Shown here in pieces: positions 50,781 through 60,922 of a stretch of DNA of 64,000 nt. Numbering within the stretch: the stretch's first letter is position 1; the number at the start of each line of letters is the position of its first letter. This stretch comes from Nodosilinea sp. WJT8-NPBG4 (GTDB lineage Bacteria; Cyanobacteriota; Cyanobacteriia; Phormidesmidales; Phormidesmidaceae). The position numbers and the translations under genes are program-made. A model generated the notes under the pieces. The model made no database searches, was not told the DNA's origin, and worked only from the letters and a program-made list of their open reading frames with translations. Where the stretch lies: positions 248,001 through 312,000 of the forward strand of contig JAHHHQ010000020.1 in assembly GCA_019359285.1 (NCBI GenBank). Direction: 5' to 3'.

Positions 50781-53700
50781 ATGAACGGCAAAGTGAGAAT
50801 TTACGAGTTATCGAAGGAATTGGATTTGGATAACAAAGACATCTTGGCGATCGCAAGTCGCCTCGACATTGCCGTGAAGAGTCACAGCAGCACCATCGCA
50901 GAGTCAGAAGCTGATCAAATTCGCTCAGCGGCTCTTCAGTCTCGCGCCAGTGGCGGTGCCAATCGGCCCAATGCTGCGCCAGATCGCTCTGCCAGTAGTC
51001 GGCCTCGACCAGCGGCCCCGGTCAGAAACGGCGATCGACCCGAACGCAAGCAGCAGATTTTAGAAATTCGTCGCCATCGGGTTACCCCCAGGGCTGACAC
51101 TGAGGCAGGCGCTCCCACTCCCAGCGCTGCCCCCCTCAGTACTCCTGCCCCCAGCGCCAGTCGACCAACGCGTCCTGATAGCCTTTCTCAGCCCCCTAGC
51201 CGTCCTGGGGAAGCTCCTAGGGCCGATGAGGTTAAACCTAAACCGCCAGTATCTCTTAATCGCCCTGGGGCGAACGCTCCTGCTGAGGCCCCTGCCGAAG
51301 AGGTTGAAACGGTTGCGATCGAGCCCCCTGTAGAAGAGGCCTCTCCACCGCCGGTTAAGCCCAGACCAGAGCTGGTTGGGCCTGTGTCTCGCGTTCGTGC
51401 CGACAGCGACGAGCGCCAAGTGATTGTGCCAGAGGGCGCTCGTCCGCCTCGCCCTGTCATTCGCCGCCCCGAGAGCCGTAGCCCCGAAAGCCGCAGCTCA
51501 GAAGGTCGTTCGGCTGACGGCCCTGGCGCACCGCGTCCCACCATTCCTATCCGCGAAATTGATGCGGGCGAAGATGTTACCCGTCTGAAGCCTAAGCCCA
51601 AGCTGCGGCGGCCCAATTCCGATGCCGAAACGGCCAGAGCCGAAACGGCCGCCCGCAACGAAACCCCTCCCGGCAATGACTCAATTTCTGTGCTTGGGGT
51701 CGGTGGTCTTGACGATCAACCGCGTCGCCCTTCACCGCCTCGCCATAAACGCGAAGAGCGCGAAGACGAGGACGACGATCAAAAGATGCGCGAAAAAGCC
51801 AGCAAGGTCGGCAAGACCAAGCGGCGGGGGCAAGGCGTACTGGGCGAAGACGATGAAGATCTCGACGTGCTGGTCGATGAGCTTGACGAAGACGGAGAGC
51901 AGGCCACCGATGCCCAAAATCTGAGCATCTCACTAGCGCGTCCACCCAAACCCAAGAGTCCTGGTAGTGGCAGGCCGTCGTCACCGACGATGAAGAGCCA
52001 CAAGCCTCAGCATCGCGATAGTAGTAGCGGCGGTGGTCGCTCCCGTCGCGGTCGCCGGGGTGAGGCTCAGCCGACCCAGGAGCGTCCCGAGTTTATCGTG
52101 CTCTCCGAAGGTCTAACCGTCCATGAGCTGGCCGAGCAAATTATGGTGCCCGAGACAGAGCTGATCAAGTCTCTGTTCTTCAAAGGTATTGCTGCCAACA
52201 TCAACCAAACCCTTGATATCGAAACCGCCAAGATGGTGGCCGAGGAGTTCGAGGTCATGGTCGAAACCAGCGAAGTGGAGTCAGAGGCCAAAAAGGTCAC
52301 TGAGATGATCGACGAAGCCGACTTTGAGAGCCTCAAGCGGCGGCCTCCGGTGGTTACCATCATGGGTCACGTTGACCACGGTAAAACCACGCTGCTCGAC
52401 TCCATCCGCAAGACCAAGGTGGCCCAAGGTGAGGCCGGCGGCATTACTCAGCACATTGGCGCTTACCATGTCGACGTCGATCATGCGGGTACGTCCCATC
52501 AGATTGTGTTCCTAGACACCCCCGGCCACGAGGCGTTTACCGCCATGCGAGCGCGGGGTACCCGAGTGACCGACATTGCCATTCTGGTGGTGGCGGCCGA
52601 CGACGGTGTGCGGCCCCAGACCATTGAGGCGATTAGCCACGCCAAGGCTGCCGAGGTGCCGCTGATTGTGGCTATCAACAAGGTCGACAAAGAGACTGCC
52701 AACCCCGATCGCGTCAAGCAAGAGCTTATGGAGCATGGGCTGGTGCCTGAGGAATGGGGCGGCGACACCATCATGGTGCCGGTGAGCGCTCTGTCAGGTG
52801 AAAATCTCGACAGCCTGCTGGAGATGATTGTGCTGGTTGCAGAGATAGAAGATCTCCAGGCCAACCCTGACCGTCTGGCTCGCGGTACCGTGATTGAGGC
52901 TAACCTCGACAAGGCGCGCGGCCCGGTTGCTACCCTGCTGATTCAGAACGGTACGCTGCGGGTGGGCGATTCGCTGGTGGCTGGTCCTATCTTGGGCAAG
53001 GTTAAGGCCATGCTCGACGATCGCCTGAAGCGAGTTCAAGTCGCTGGCCCCTCCTTTGCGGTTGAAGTGCTGGGTCTCAACGATGTCCCCGCTGCCGGGG
53101 ACGAGTTTGAGGTCTATTCCGACGAGAAAACGGCTAGAGCAGTGGCCGACAAACGCATGCTTGAGCAGCGCCAGTCGCGCCTACAGCAGTCGATGGCCTC
53201 TCGTCGCGTTACCCTCAACACCATCTCTGCCCAAGTTCAGGAGGGCGATCTCAAGGATCTCAACCTGCTGCTCAAGGCCGACGTGCAGGGCTCCATCGAA
53301 GCCATTCTGGCGGCGCTCCAGCAGCTGCCCCAGAACGAGGTGCAGATTCGAGTGTTGCTGGCTGCCCCTGGCGAAATTAGCGAAACTGACGTCGATCTGG
53401 CGGCTGCTAGTGGCGCGGTAATCGTTGGTTTCAACACCACCCTGGCTCCTGGAGCGCGGCAGTCTGCCGATCGCCTAGGTGTAGATGTGCGCGACTACGA
53501 GGTGATCTACAACCTCCTGGACGACATCCAAGGTGCCATGGAAGGTCTACTCGATCCCGAAATGGTCGAAGATCCTCTGGGTCAGGTGGAAGTGCGAGCC
53601 GTGTTCCCCGTACGCAAGGGCGCAGTTGCTGGCTGTTACGTGCTTTCGGGCAAGGTTACCCGCAACTGCAACCTCCGAGTGGTGCGCAAGGGCGAGGTTG

Positions 53701-53870
53701 TCTACACTGGCAAGCTCGACTCCCTCAAGCGCATGAAAGAAGATGCCAAAGACGTGGCCTCCGGGTTCGAGTGCGGCATCGGCATCGACAACTTCAGCGA
53801 CTGGAAAGAAGGCGACATTATCGATGCCTTCAAGATGGTCACGAAGCGTCGCACCCTGGCGATGGCCTAG
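50781..53870 (+). CDS. infB: Translation initiation factor IF-2
   Basis: 1029 residues from ATG 50781 (GGAG is 6 nt before it; ATG 50775 is too close to the site). N-terminal IF2_N ([20 protein letters not shown]), then ~430 residues of disordered Pro/Arg/Glu-rich sequence. The GTPase begins at residue 529: [22 protein letters not shown] and NKVD ([11 protein letters not shown]). Domain 3 and the fMet-binding domain 4 follow ([27 protein letters not shown]). The long N-terminal extension is usual for cyanobacteria. Confidence 0.98.
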   Translation: MNGKVRIYELSKELDLDNKDILAIASRLDIAVKSHSSTIAESEADQIRSAALQSRASGGANRPNAAPDRSASSRPRPAAPVRNGDRPERKQQILEIRRHRVTPRADTEAGAPTPSAAPLSTPAPSASRPTRPDSLSQPPSRPGEAPRADEVKPKPPVSLNRPGANAPAEAPAEEVETVAIEPPVEEASPPPVKPRPELVGPVSRVRADSDERQVIVPEGARPPRPVIRRPESRSPESRSSEGRSADGPGAPRPTIPIREIDAGEDVTRLKPKPKLRRPNSDAETARAETAARNETPPGNDSISVLGVGGLDDQPRRPSPPRHKREEREDEDDDQKMREKASKVGKTKRRGQGVLGEDDEDLDVLVDELDEDGEQATDAQNLSISLARPPKPKSPGSGRPSSPTMKSHKPQHRDSSSGGGRSRRGRRGEAQPTQERPEFIVLSEGLTVHELAEQIMVPETELIKSLFFKGIAANINQTLDIETAKMVAEEFEVMVETSEVESEAKKVTEMIDEADFESLKRRPPVVTIMGHVDHGKTTLLDSIRKTKVAQGEAGGITQHIGAYHVDVDHAGTSHQIVFLDTPGHEAFTAMRARGTRVTDIAILVVAADDGVRPQTIEAISHAKAAEVPLIVAINKVDKETANPDRVKQELMEHGLVPEEWGGDTIMVPVSALSGENLDSLLEMIVLVAEIEDLQANPDRLARGTVIEANLDKARGPVATLLIQNGTLRVGDSLVAGPILGKVKAMLDDRLKRVQVAGPSFAVEVLGLNDVPAAGDEFEVYSDEKTARAVADKRMLEQRQSRLQQSMASRRVTLNTISAQVQEGDLKDLNLLLKADVQGSIEAILAALQQLPQNEVQIRVLLAAPGEISETDVDLAAASGAVIVGFNTTLAPGARQSADRLGVDVRDYEVIYNLLDDIQGAMEGLLDPEMVEDPLGQVEVRAVFPVRKGAVAGCYVLSGKVTRNCNLRVVRKGEVVYTGKLDSLKRMKEDAKDVASGFECGIGIDNFSDWKEGDIIDAFKMVTKRRTLAMA

Positions 53871-53878
53871 GCAAGAGC

Positions 53879-53901
53879 AGGGTTCCTTTACGAGGAACCC
53901 T
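53879..53901 (+). terminator. Hairpin after infB without T-run
   Basis: AGGGTTCCT pairs perfectly with AGGAACCCT around a 5-nt loop, 8 bp after the infB stop and 31 bp before the next start. The lack of a T-run suggests an RNA-processing or partial-attenuation site rather than a full terminator. Confidence 0.55.
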
Positions 53902-53932
53902 GCAAGACAGCAGTGTAGAAACGGAGTTGACA

Positions 53933-54919
53933 ATGGCACCCTGGCGCTGCGATCCGTACCTATGGGTACACCTGGCCGGATTGGCTACTGTGCCTTTGTG
54001 GATCGATCTGTGCCTGCTCGGGCTGGCGGTAGGTAACCCAACCCTGCCTGAGCTAGAGATAGGTGTCATTGTTGCGTTAGGAGTGCTGCCGGTGCTGGTG
54101 ATGCAGTTGCGGCAGCCTTTTTATATCTTCAGTTTGCCAGGACTGGCACTCAAGCCTGGTGCGCTGCAGGATGATCAACGTCGTCTGCTGAGTCAATTTC
54201 AGCGGTGGCGATTGCGTTTGGGAGCGCTGCTGGTGCCGGTGCCTCTAGTGTGGGGCTTGCTAAAGCTTTACCCCCTGGCATTTCTGGCCCGTGACCTGAC
54301 GCCCTTCACCGATTGGGGCCGATTGGGAGGTGTAGCGATCGCCGCCCTCAGCTTCCTCATGGCTAATCTTTTCTTGCAGATACCCATAGCCGTACTTCAG
54401 GTACTGGCTACGCCCGATCGGGTGATGGCGAAGGTTGTCCCTTATTCCACTGAGAACGTTGCTGCTGACTTCACCTGGATTGGACTGACGGTCGGCAAGA
54501 TTTTGCCTGATCTAACGAATCGGCAAATACTCGACCCGACTGCCCCCGCCGTCGTAAAGACCCCAGAGCCTCACCAGGTTGCGTCCGTCGAGACACCTAG
54601 TATGGAGTCAGCGGATAGCGTAGCTGAAGCAATAGTTGAAACCGAATCCCCAGGATACGCAGTTGAAGCCCCGGTGGCTCAGGACAAAGCATTGGATGTG
54701 CTGATTTCTTCAGAGGCGTTCGCAGGCCCTGTTGACCCCAAAGACCTTGAATCTTCCGTTGCAGCGGATCCCATCCTAGAGGATGACGCTACGGATGATT
54801 GCAGGTCTCTGCACCACCCAGAACTCGAGGAGTCTAGCGAGAATGTGACCTACCTAAACGATGTCGACTATCCACAGTCCTTGCCTGCGTTCGCCGACAT
54901 TTACCCCAATGTCCGCTAG
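53933..54919 (+). CDS. Low-complexity-tail membrane protein
   Basis: 328 residues from ATG 53933 (GGAG 7 nt upstream; the longer frame overlaps infB in another frame and was rejected). About four helices lie in the first ~170 residues (PYLWVHLAGLATVPLWIDLC; IGVIVALGVLPVLVMQL). The last ~145 residues are acidic, Val/Glu/Ala-rich and disordered. This organisation, directly after infB, is common in cyanobacteria and is annotated as a low-complexity tail membrane protein; function unknown. Confidence 0.82.
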   Translation: MAPWRCDPYLWVHLAGLATVPLWIDLCLLGLAVGNPTLPELEIGVIVALGVLPVLVMQLRQPFYIFSLPGLALKPGALQDDQRRLLSQFQRWRLRLGALLVPVPLVWGLLKLYPLAFLARDLTPFTDWGRLGGVAIAALSFLMANLFLQIPIAVLQVLATPDRVMAKVVPYSTENVAADFTWIGLTVGKILPDLTNRQILDPTAPAVVKTPEPHQVASVETPSMESADSVAEAIVETESPGYAVEAPVAQDKALDVLISSEAFAGPVDPKDLESSVAADPILEDDATDDCRSLHHPELEESSENVTYLNDVDYPQSLPAFADIYPNVR

Positions 54920-55117
54920 GGTTCTTGTGCACTGACCCTAGATCTTGGCCAATTTTTAGTACTGTGGTCCTTGGCACAATCGCAGCGGGACGATTACGCT
55001 ATCTTGTAATTAGTCTTCTAGTGTCTAGAGTTTTGCTAACTCGCAGACTGAGCGAGTGGCCTTAAGCGGTAGAAAGACCTGAGATTTCGACAGTTACCCG
55101 AACTTTTAGAGGCAGCT

Positions 55118-55318
55118 ATGGCCGTAACTCGCTCCGTAAACTCCATGCAGCTTTCTGAACACGCCCGCATTTGGTTCAGCCTCAAGTCTGCGATCGCCAG
55201 CAGCTCTGGCTTTAAGAGCTGGAAGGGTGAACTGCCCGCTGCCGAGGCCGAGGCGGCCCCGCTAGACCAGCTAGTGCGTCGCTATCTGCGCGAAACCTTA
55301 GAGACCCTGGCCTACTAA
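55118..55318 (+). CDS. Small conserved protein, function unknown
   Basis: 66 residues, ATG 55118. Short helix-forming N-terminus (MQLSEHARIWFSLKSAIASS) and a C-terminal LVRRYLRETLETLAY. No signal or membrane span. I do not know the family. Its stop overlaps the stop of the convergent epimerase gene by 4 bp, which argues that both frames are used. A leader of ~40 bp with GAGGCAGCT before the ATG gives a weak ribosome-binding site. Confidence 0.65.
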   Translation: MAVTRSVNSMQLSEHARIWFSLKSAIASSSGFKSWKGELPAAEAEAAPLDQLVRRYLRETLETLAY

Positions 55319-56304
55319 ACCTTGTAGTACTGCTTATACCAAGCTACAAACTGCTGAATGCCAGCTTCGATGGGTGTGCTGGGAGCAAATCCTACATCGG
55401 CCATGAGATCGCTGACATCAGCATAGGTGGCGGGCACATCCCCAGGCTGCATGCCGCACAGAACGGTTTGGGCTTTCTTGCCAAGAGCTGATTCGATTAC
55501 CTGAATAAAGCGCAGTAGCTCCACTGGTTGGTGGTTGCCGATGTTGTAAATCTTGTAGGGAGCCTGGCTGTCGCTGTTAGGGTCTGTGCTAGAGAAAGGA
55601 ATGTGGGTCATGACTCGCACGACTCCTTCCACTACATCGTCAATGTAGGTAAAGTCGCGCTTCATCTGGCCCTGGTTAAACACCTGGATGGGGCGATCGC
55701 CTAAAATTGCTTCCACAAACTTGAAGTAGGCCATATCGGGCCGACCCCAAGGGCCATACACCGTAAAAAATCGCAGCCCCGTGGTAGGAATTTGATACAA
55801 GCTGCTGTAGGCGTGGGCCATCAGCTCGTTTGCTTTTTTGGTGGCGGCATAGAGCGATACTGGATGGTCAACGCGATCGTCCACCGAAAATGGCACTTTG
55901 CGATTGGCCCCATACACTGAGCTAGATGAGGCAAACACTAGGTGTTCAACCCCCATCATGCGGCAGCCCTCTAGCAGGTTGAGAAACCCTGACAGGTTGC
56001 TATCAGAGTAGGCAAAGGGGTTTTCTAGCGAGTAGCGCACCCCCGCCTGGGCTGCTAGGTGAATGACGTACTGAAACTGACGACTGCGAAACAGCGTCAG
56101 CATCCCCGTGCGATCGAATAGATCGAGCTGCTCAAAGGTAAAGCCATCGTCGGATTTTAGTTGGGCTAAGCGATCGCGCTTCAAACCCACGTCGTAGTAG
56201 TCGTTGAGGTTGTCGATGCCGTAGACCTGCTGACCGCTGTCTAACAGCCGCCGGGCCACAAACGAGCCCACAAACCCTGCTACCCCAGTAACCAGTACAG
56301 CGAT
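55315..56304 (-). CDS. NAD-dependent epimerase (UDP-glucuronate 4-epimerase-like), unusual start
   Basis: Extended SDR: VTGVAGFVGSFVARRL (NAD-binding, TGxxGxxG), GIDNLNDYYDVGLKRDRL, HLAAQAGVRYSLENP and the catalytic SVYGANRK...YAATKKANE. DYYDVGLKRDRL is typical of UDP-glucuronate 4-epimerases (making UDP-galacturonate). The first in-frame ATG/GTG/TTG is GTG 56271, but that would cut away the Rossmann motif, which is encoded upstream. An in-frame TAG lies at 56317-56319 and a perfect SD (AGGAGG, 56318-56313) just after it. The only start candidates between are rare codons, with ATC 56304 at 8-nt spacing best placed. Either a non-canonical start or a sequence error. Confidence 0.88.
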   Translation of the reverse strand: MAVLVTGVAGFVGSFVARRLLDSGQQVYGIDNLNDYYDVGLKRDRLAQLKSDDGFTFEQLDLFDRTGMLTLFRSRQFQYVIHLAAQAGVRYSLENPFAYSDSNLSGFLNLLEGCRMMGVEHLVFASSSSVYGANRKVPFSVDDRVDHPVSLYAATKKANELMAHAYSSLYQIPTTGLRFFTVYGPWGRPDMAYFKFVEAILGDRPIQVFNQGQMKRDFTYIDDVVEGVVRVMTHIPFSSTDPNSDSQAPYKIYNIGNHQPVELLRFIQVIESALGKKAQTVLCGMQPGDVPATYADVSDLMADVGFAPSTPIEAGIQQFVAWYKQYYKV

Positions 56305-56312
56305 GACCGTAG

Positions 56313-56318
56313 CCTCCT
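56313..56318 (-). promoter_or_regulatory. Shine-Dalgarno for the epimerase gene
   Basis: Minus-strand AGGAGG, 8 nt before an ATC and 5 nt before a GTC in the epimerase frame. It decides that translation starts here rather than at GTG 56271, which has no ribosome-binding site. Confidence 0.7.
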
Positions 56319-56499
56319 AGGGCCAGAAATTTTTGTCCAAACCAACGCCCGTAGAGTACCCAACGCGTCCTAAAACCTTAAGTCTTTTGCCTAATTTTGC
56401 CTCTGGCGGCCTATGCACCAAGCCATTGCCGTCATCGGTGCTAGGATCAGGCCAAAGAAACCAATGAAGAATGGTAAGAGAGAAAGGACGTAGTCGTAC

Positions 56500-58650
56500 A
56501 TGCAAGAATTTGAAAAAACAATCTCCTTTGGTGGTCGCGATATTCACCTGAGGGGTGGACTGTTGGCTCCCCAAGCGGGGGGCGCGGTGTTGGTACAGTC
56601 GGGTGAGACCGCGGTTCTGGTAACCGCAACCCGCTCAACAGGACGTCAGGGCATCGATTTTTTGCCTCTGCTGGTTGATTACGAAGAGCGGCTTTATGCT
56701 GCTGGGCGCATTCCCGGCGGGTTTTTGCGGCGGGAGGGCCGTCCCCCTGAGCGGGCTACTTTGATCTGTCGCCTGATCGATCGCCCCATGCGACCCCTAT
56801 TTCCCCAATGGCTACGCGACGACATTCAAATTGTCGCCACTACCCTGGCTATGGATGAGCAGGTGCCCCCTGACGTACTGGCTGCCACTGGGGCGTCGAT
56901 CGCAGTGCTGCTGGCCAAAATTCCTTTCTACGGCCCTATGGCAGCGGTGCGCGTGGGTCTAGTAGGCGATGATTTCATTATCAACCCCACCTATAAAGAA
57001 GTTGAAACCGGCGATCTCGACTTAATCGTGGCGGGCTCTCCTGACGGTGTGATCATGGTAGAGGCGGGCGCTAACCAGCTGCCCGAGGCCGACGTGATTG
57101 AGGCCATCGACTTTGGCTATGAAGTCGTACAGGATCTGATCAAGGCCCAGCTAGAGCTGATCAAAGAGCTGGGTATCGAGATCGTCACTGAGCAAGAGCC
57201 TGAGACCGACCCCACTCTGGCCACCTTCATTGAAGAAAAAACTGCCGCCGCCATTAAAGACGTGCTGAAGCAGTTTAGCCTCACCAAGCCCGAGCGTGAC
57301 GAAAAGCTCGACGCCATTAAAGCTGAGCTAGCCACTGCCGTTGACGCCTTAGAGGACGAAAATTCGATCAAGGTGGCGGTGGCCGAGAACGGCAAGGCCT
57401 TGGGTAACACCTACAAATCGATAACCAAAAAGCTGATGCGTCAGCAAATCGTCGCCGAGAAGGTGCGGGTCGATGGTCGCCAGCTCGATGAGGTGCGGCC
57501 AATTTCCTGCCGAGTAGGGCTGCTGCCCAAGCGGGTGCATGGCACCGGGCTATTTCAGCGGGGCCTTACCCAGGTGATGTCGGTTGCTACCTTGGGCACC
57601 CCTGGCGATGCCCAAATGATGGATGACCTTCACCCCGACGAAGAGAAGCGCTACCTGCACCACTACAACTTCCCCCCCTATTCAGTGGGTGAGACTCGGC
57701 CGATGCGATCGCCCGGTCGCCGCGAAATTGGCCACGGCGCTCTCGCCGAGCGTGCCCTAGTACCGGTACTGCCTTCTAAGGAAGACTTTCCCTACGTGAT
57801 TCGGGTGGTATCGGAGGTGTTGTCCTCCAACGGCTCGACATCCATGGGGTCGGTGTGTGGTTCTACCCTGTCGCTGATGGATGCTGGCGTACCCATCACT
57901 AAGCCCGTCAGCGGGGCTGCTATGGGCCTGATCAAAGAAGGCGACGAGGTGCGCATTCTTACCGACATTCAAGGTATCGAAGACTTTTTGGGCGATATGG
58001 ACTTCAAAGTCGCCGGTACCGACACGGGCATTACCGCCCTGCAAATGGATATGAAAATCACCGGTCTGCCCCTATCGGTGATCGCCGACGCCATCAACCA
58101 GGCCAAGCCCGCCCGCCTGCATATTCTTGAGAAAATGCTGGCCACCATTGACACCCCCAGGGCAGAGCTATCGCCCTATGCTCCGCGCCTAATCAGCTTC
58201 AAGATCGATCCTGAGATGATCGGTATGGTGATTGGCCCCGGCGGTAAGAAGATCAAGGCGATTACCGAGCAAACCGGCGCTAAAGTCGACATCAACGACG
58301 ACGGCACCGTCACTGTTTCGGCGATCGAAGGCGAAAAAGCCCTCCAGGCCAAAGCCTTGATCGAATCGATCGTTTTTAAGCCTGCCGCCGGTGATGTGTT
58401 TGTGGGCAAAGTTACCCGCGTTATCCCCATTGGGGCCTTTATTGAATTTATGCCCGGCCAAGAGGGCATGGTTCACATTTCGCAACTGGCCGACTATCGG
58501 GTGGCCAAGGTCGAAGACGAAGTCAACGTCGGTGACGAGGTGATTATCAAGGTGCGTGAAATTGACGGCCGCGGTCGGATTAATTTGACCCGCCTCAACA
58601 TTCACCCCGACGAGGCGGCAGCAGCCCGCGAGGCAGCGGCTCTGCGCTAG
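56500..58650 (+). CDS. pnp: Polynucleotide phosphorylase
   Basis: 716 residues. Two RNase PH domains: [20 protein letters not shown] at the N-terminus with [16 protein letters not shown], and [20 protein letters not shown] later with [15 protein letters not shown]. The C-terminal KH ([20 protein letters not shown]) and S1 ([20 protein letters not shown]) domains are complete. 3'-5' phosphorolytic RNA decay and tailing. ATG 56500. The first ~80 bp of its upstream overlap the epimerase promoter side. Confidence 0.98.
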   Translation: MQEFEKTISFGGRDIHLRGGLLAPQAGGAVLVQSGETAVLVTATRSTGRQGIDFLPLLVDYEERLYAAGRIPGGFLRREGRPPERATLICRLIDRPMRPLFPQWLRDDIQIVATTLAMDEQVPPDVLAATGASIAVLLAKIPFYGPMAAVRVGLVGDDFIINPTYKEVETGDLDLIVAGSPDGVIMVEAGANQLPEADVIEAIDFGYEVVQDLIKAQLELIKELGIEIVTEQEPETDPTLATFIEEKTAAAIKDVLKQFSLTKPERDEKLDAIKAELATAVDALEDENSIKVAVAENGKALGNTYKSITKKLMRQQIVAEKVRVDGRQLDEVRPISCRVGLLPKRVHGTGLFQRGLTQVMSVATLGTPGDAQMMDDLHPDEEKRYLHHYNFPPYSVGETRPMRSPGRREIGHGALAERALVPVLPSKEDFPYVIRVVSEVLSSNGSTSMGSVCGSTLSLMDAGVPITKPVSGAAMGLIKEGDEVRILTDIQGIEDFLGDMDFKVAGTDTGITALQMDMKITGLPLSVIADAINQAKPARLHILEKMLATIDTPRAELSPYAPRLISFKIDPEMIGMVIGPGGKKIKAITEQTGAKVDINDDGTVTVSAIEGEKALQAKALIESIVFKPAAGDVFVGKVTRVIPIGAFIEFMPGQEGMVHISQLADYRVAKVEDEVNVGDEVIIKVREIDGRGRINLTRLNIHPDEAAAAREAAALR

Positions 58651-58656
58651 GCAGTC

Positions 58657-58755
58657 GAAAGGTGGGGAAGGTAAGGGAGATGAGGGGGTGAGGCGATCGC
58701 AAATTCCTCTCACTACTCCTCATCTTCTCCATTTCCTCAGCTTCCTCATCCCCCT
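58657..58755. repeat. Purine-rich block and pyrimidine-rich block after pnp
   Basis: A purine-rich stretch (58657-58693) is followed by a HIP1 octamer and a pyrimidine-rich stretch (58704-58755) of CTCCTCATC-like units. They are roughly complementary and could fold back as an imperfect hairpin. The composition resembles the other pyrimidine-rich repeats. Confidence 0.45.
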
Positions 58756-58757
58756 GA

Positions 58758-58800
58758 CCCCCGAATCAAACGTTGTGCGCTGCAACAATTGATTCGGGGG
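58758..58800 (+). terminator. Rho-independent terminator of pnp
   Basis: A 12-bp perfect stem (CCCCCGAATCAA with TTGATTCGGGGG), a nested GTTG/CAAC in the loop, followed by TTCTTTTGTT. It lies between pnp and tpiA, so tpiA probably has its own promoter. Confidence 0.88.
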
Positions 58801-58863
58801 TTCTTTTGTTAGTACGATGCAGGGATGCAATTTTGTATATCTAGCCTTTAACCTCAAAACACC

Positions 58864-59616
58864 GTGCGCAAAATCGTTATCGCTGGCAACTGGAAAATGT
58901 ACAAGACCCAGGGCGAAACCCTGGACTTTCTGCGCCATTTTCTTGGACAACTCGCCGACACCCCCGACGGGCGTGAAATAGTTCTGTGCGCGCCCTTTAC
59001 TGCTCTGGGAGCCCTGTCCAAAAGCCTGCACGGGGCTAGGATCAGGGTAGGTGCTCAGAATATTCACTGGCTGCCAGAGGGAGCCTTTACTGGCGAAATC
59101 TCGGGGGACATGCTGCGAGAGCTTGGGGTGCGCTACGTGATCGTGGGCCACAGCGAGCGCCGTCAGTACTTCGGTGATACCGATGAAACGGTCAACCTGC
59201 GCCTACAGGCGGCTCAACAATGCGGCCTCATCCCAATTTTGTGCGTAGGCGAAACTAAAAACCAGCGCGATGCCGGCGAAACCGAGTCGGTGATTACCAC
59301 CCAAATTGAGAAGGGTCTGGTGGATGTTGACCAAAACAATTTGGTGATTGCCTATGAACCGATCTGGGCGATCGGCACGGGCGACACCTGCGAAGCCGCT
59401 GATGCCAACCAGGTGATTGGGGGCATTCGCAAGCTGCTAACAAATCCTGATGTCACTATTCAGTACGGTGGCTCGGTCAAACCCAGCAACGTCGATGAGC
59501 TGATGGCTCAGCCCGAGATCGACGGTGCCCTGGTGGGTGGTGCTAGCCTAGAGCCTGAAATCTTTGCCCGTATTGTCAACTTTCAGTCGAGTACTACCTT
59601 GGCAAGCGCACCTTAG
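58864..59616 (+). CDS. tpiA: Triosephosphate isomerase
   Basis: 250 residues with a GTG start (58864): the family begins [13 protein letters not shown], and no ATG fits. Motifs: GNWKM (catalytic Lys), VGHSERR (catalytic His), and [11 protein letters not shown] (catalytic Glu and loop 6), then IQYGGSVKP. Interconverts DHAP and glyceraldehyde-3-phosphate in glycolysis and the Calvin cycle. Downstream 59617-59876 is gene-free. Confidence 0.97.
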   Translation: MRKIVIAGNWKMYKTQGETLDFLRHFLGQLADTPDGREIVLCAPFTALGALSKSLHGARIRVGAQNIHWLPEGAFTGEISGDMLRELGVRYVIVGHSERRQYFGDTDETVNLRLQAAQQCGLIPILCVGETKNQRDAGETESVITTQIEKGLVDVDQNNLVIAYEPIWAIGTGDTCEAADANQVIGGIRKLLTNPDVTIQYGGSVKPSNVDELMAQPEIDGALVGGASLEPEIFARIVNFQSSTTLASAP

Positions 59617-59876
59617 AGCGCCTCGGCACGAAGAAATGGCTTGGGCTACGTAGAAACTACGTGGGCCAGCTCATCGGGTCCTCCAACGCAATGATGTGGT
59701 CATTGACGAGGGTCAGATTAAGGTACTGAGAAACTACCAGCGGGCTGCCATCCCCACCACAACAGCAAGGCATTTGTCGGTGGCTTTCGCCTTTGGAAGT
59801 CGGGAAGAGAACGGTCCGCGGCGGCAGCTTAAGCTAATTCCTCTGCCCAGACAGGGCATTGATTGGGTGGATGACG

Positions 59877-60635
59877 TCAGGGTTCTGGTTGATCAGCGAC
59901 GCTTTCAGAACGGTTGTGATCGCAGCCCTGGGAGGGATTGATGGGCTGCACGTAGCCTTGGTTGTAGGTGCTGCCATCGGGCATGGTGGCAAACTCCAGG
60001 CGCGCCCCAGTGAGATTGGCGTTGGTTAAATCGGCTTCGTAGAGGTCGGCGTAGCGTAGATCTGCCCCGCGCAGATCGGCGTTTGACAGATCGGCCTGGC
60101 GCAAAACCGCCCCATAAAGGCTGGCTTCTGAAAGATCAGCCTGGTGCATTTGGGCTGAGCATAGGGCGGCGTCGCGCAACTCGGCCTGGGTGAGGGATGC
60201 GCTGGTAAGGTTGGCTTTGACAAGACTGACGTGGAGCATTTGAGCTTGGCTGAGGTCGGCTTGCAACAGATTAGCTTCGGAAAGGTCTGCTCCCTGAAGG
60301 TTGGCCTGATGGAGGGTAGCCTGGGTGAGATTTGCTTTATGCAAGATGGCGTTGATCAATTGAGTGCCGGTCAAGTTGGCCCTGGTCATATCAGCCTCTC
60401 GAAAATTCTCGCGGCTGAGGTCTTGGCCGCTGAGATCGGCGGCGGCTAAATCGCACTGCTGACAGCGGCGATCGCGCGGAGAGTCCACAGCTTGGGCTGT
60501 AGGTACCGCCGTGGTGCCATCCCCTGCGGTCTCTAAGGTTTGATAACGGCTGAGTTGTTCGTTTGCCACACGCCACGCGGTAGGGGTTACAGCGGTTAGA
60601 AGTACGAGCAGACTGATAAAGATGTTCCACCGCAT
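59877..60635 (-). CDS. Exported/anchored pentapeptide-repeat protein
   Basis: 252 residues from ATG 60635; the longer frame starts at another codon. A membrane segment (MRWNIFISLLVLLTAVTPTA) is followed by C-Q-Q-C-D, then long runs of A(D/N)LxX pentapeptides (LTQATLHQANLQGADLSEAN and more). The repeats predict a right-handed quadrilateral beta-helix, periplasmic if the N-terminus is a signal. The function of such proteins is mostly unknown. The ending (GCDHNRSESVADQPEP) is not repetitive. Divergent from the 60923 gene. Confidence 0.88.
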   Translation of the reverse strand: MRWNIFISLLVLLTAVTPTAWRVANEQLSRYQTLETAGDGTTAVPTAQAVDSPRDRRCQQCDLAAADLSGQDLSRENFREADMTRANLTGTQLINAILHKANLTQATLHQANLQGADLSEANLLQADLSQAQMLHVSLVKANLTSASLTQAELRDAALCSAQMHQADLSEASLYGAVLRQADLSNADLRGADLRYADLYEADLTNANLTGARLEFATMPDGSTYNQGYVQPINPSQGCDHNRSESVADQPEP

Positions 60636-60745
60636 AGGTTGAGCTGGGTTGCTGGGTATTGGTGTTCCAATACTCAAAGGCACAAACACCAATCAGGAGC
60701 GATCGCATCAAGTTTTGATAGAGGTCAAACCGCTCCTTATAAAGG

Positions 60746-60795
60746 ATCCCAGCTTTTTGGTCAGATGGCTGGGATATCCGTATTTCTACGGATAT
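60746..60795. promoter_or_regulatory. Two overlapping hairpins in a divergent promoter region
   Basis: ATCCCAGC (60746-60753) pairs with GCTGGGAT (60768-60775). Next, ATATCCGTA (60774-60782) pairs with TACGGATAT (60787-60795), so the two hairpins share the AT at 60774-60775. They lie between the divergent pentapeptide and 60923 genes and could be operators or leader structures. Confidence 0.45.
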
Positions 60796-60922
60796 AGTTC
60801 CAAGGATTCATCAAAGTATCACAGAGTACCATCGGTGAATTCGTAGTTCCTTGCTGGTATATTGCGTATTCTGAAGGAGATCTCCTGGGGGGTGATTTAT
60901 TCACCTCAGTGTGTTCTCTGTT

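Noticed and set aside
59696..59941. 81-residue ORF after tpiA
   Set aside because: Starts in the gene-free spacer and runs into the 3' end of the minus-strand pentapeptide gene. No ribosome-binding site or homology signal.
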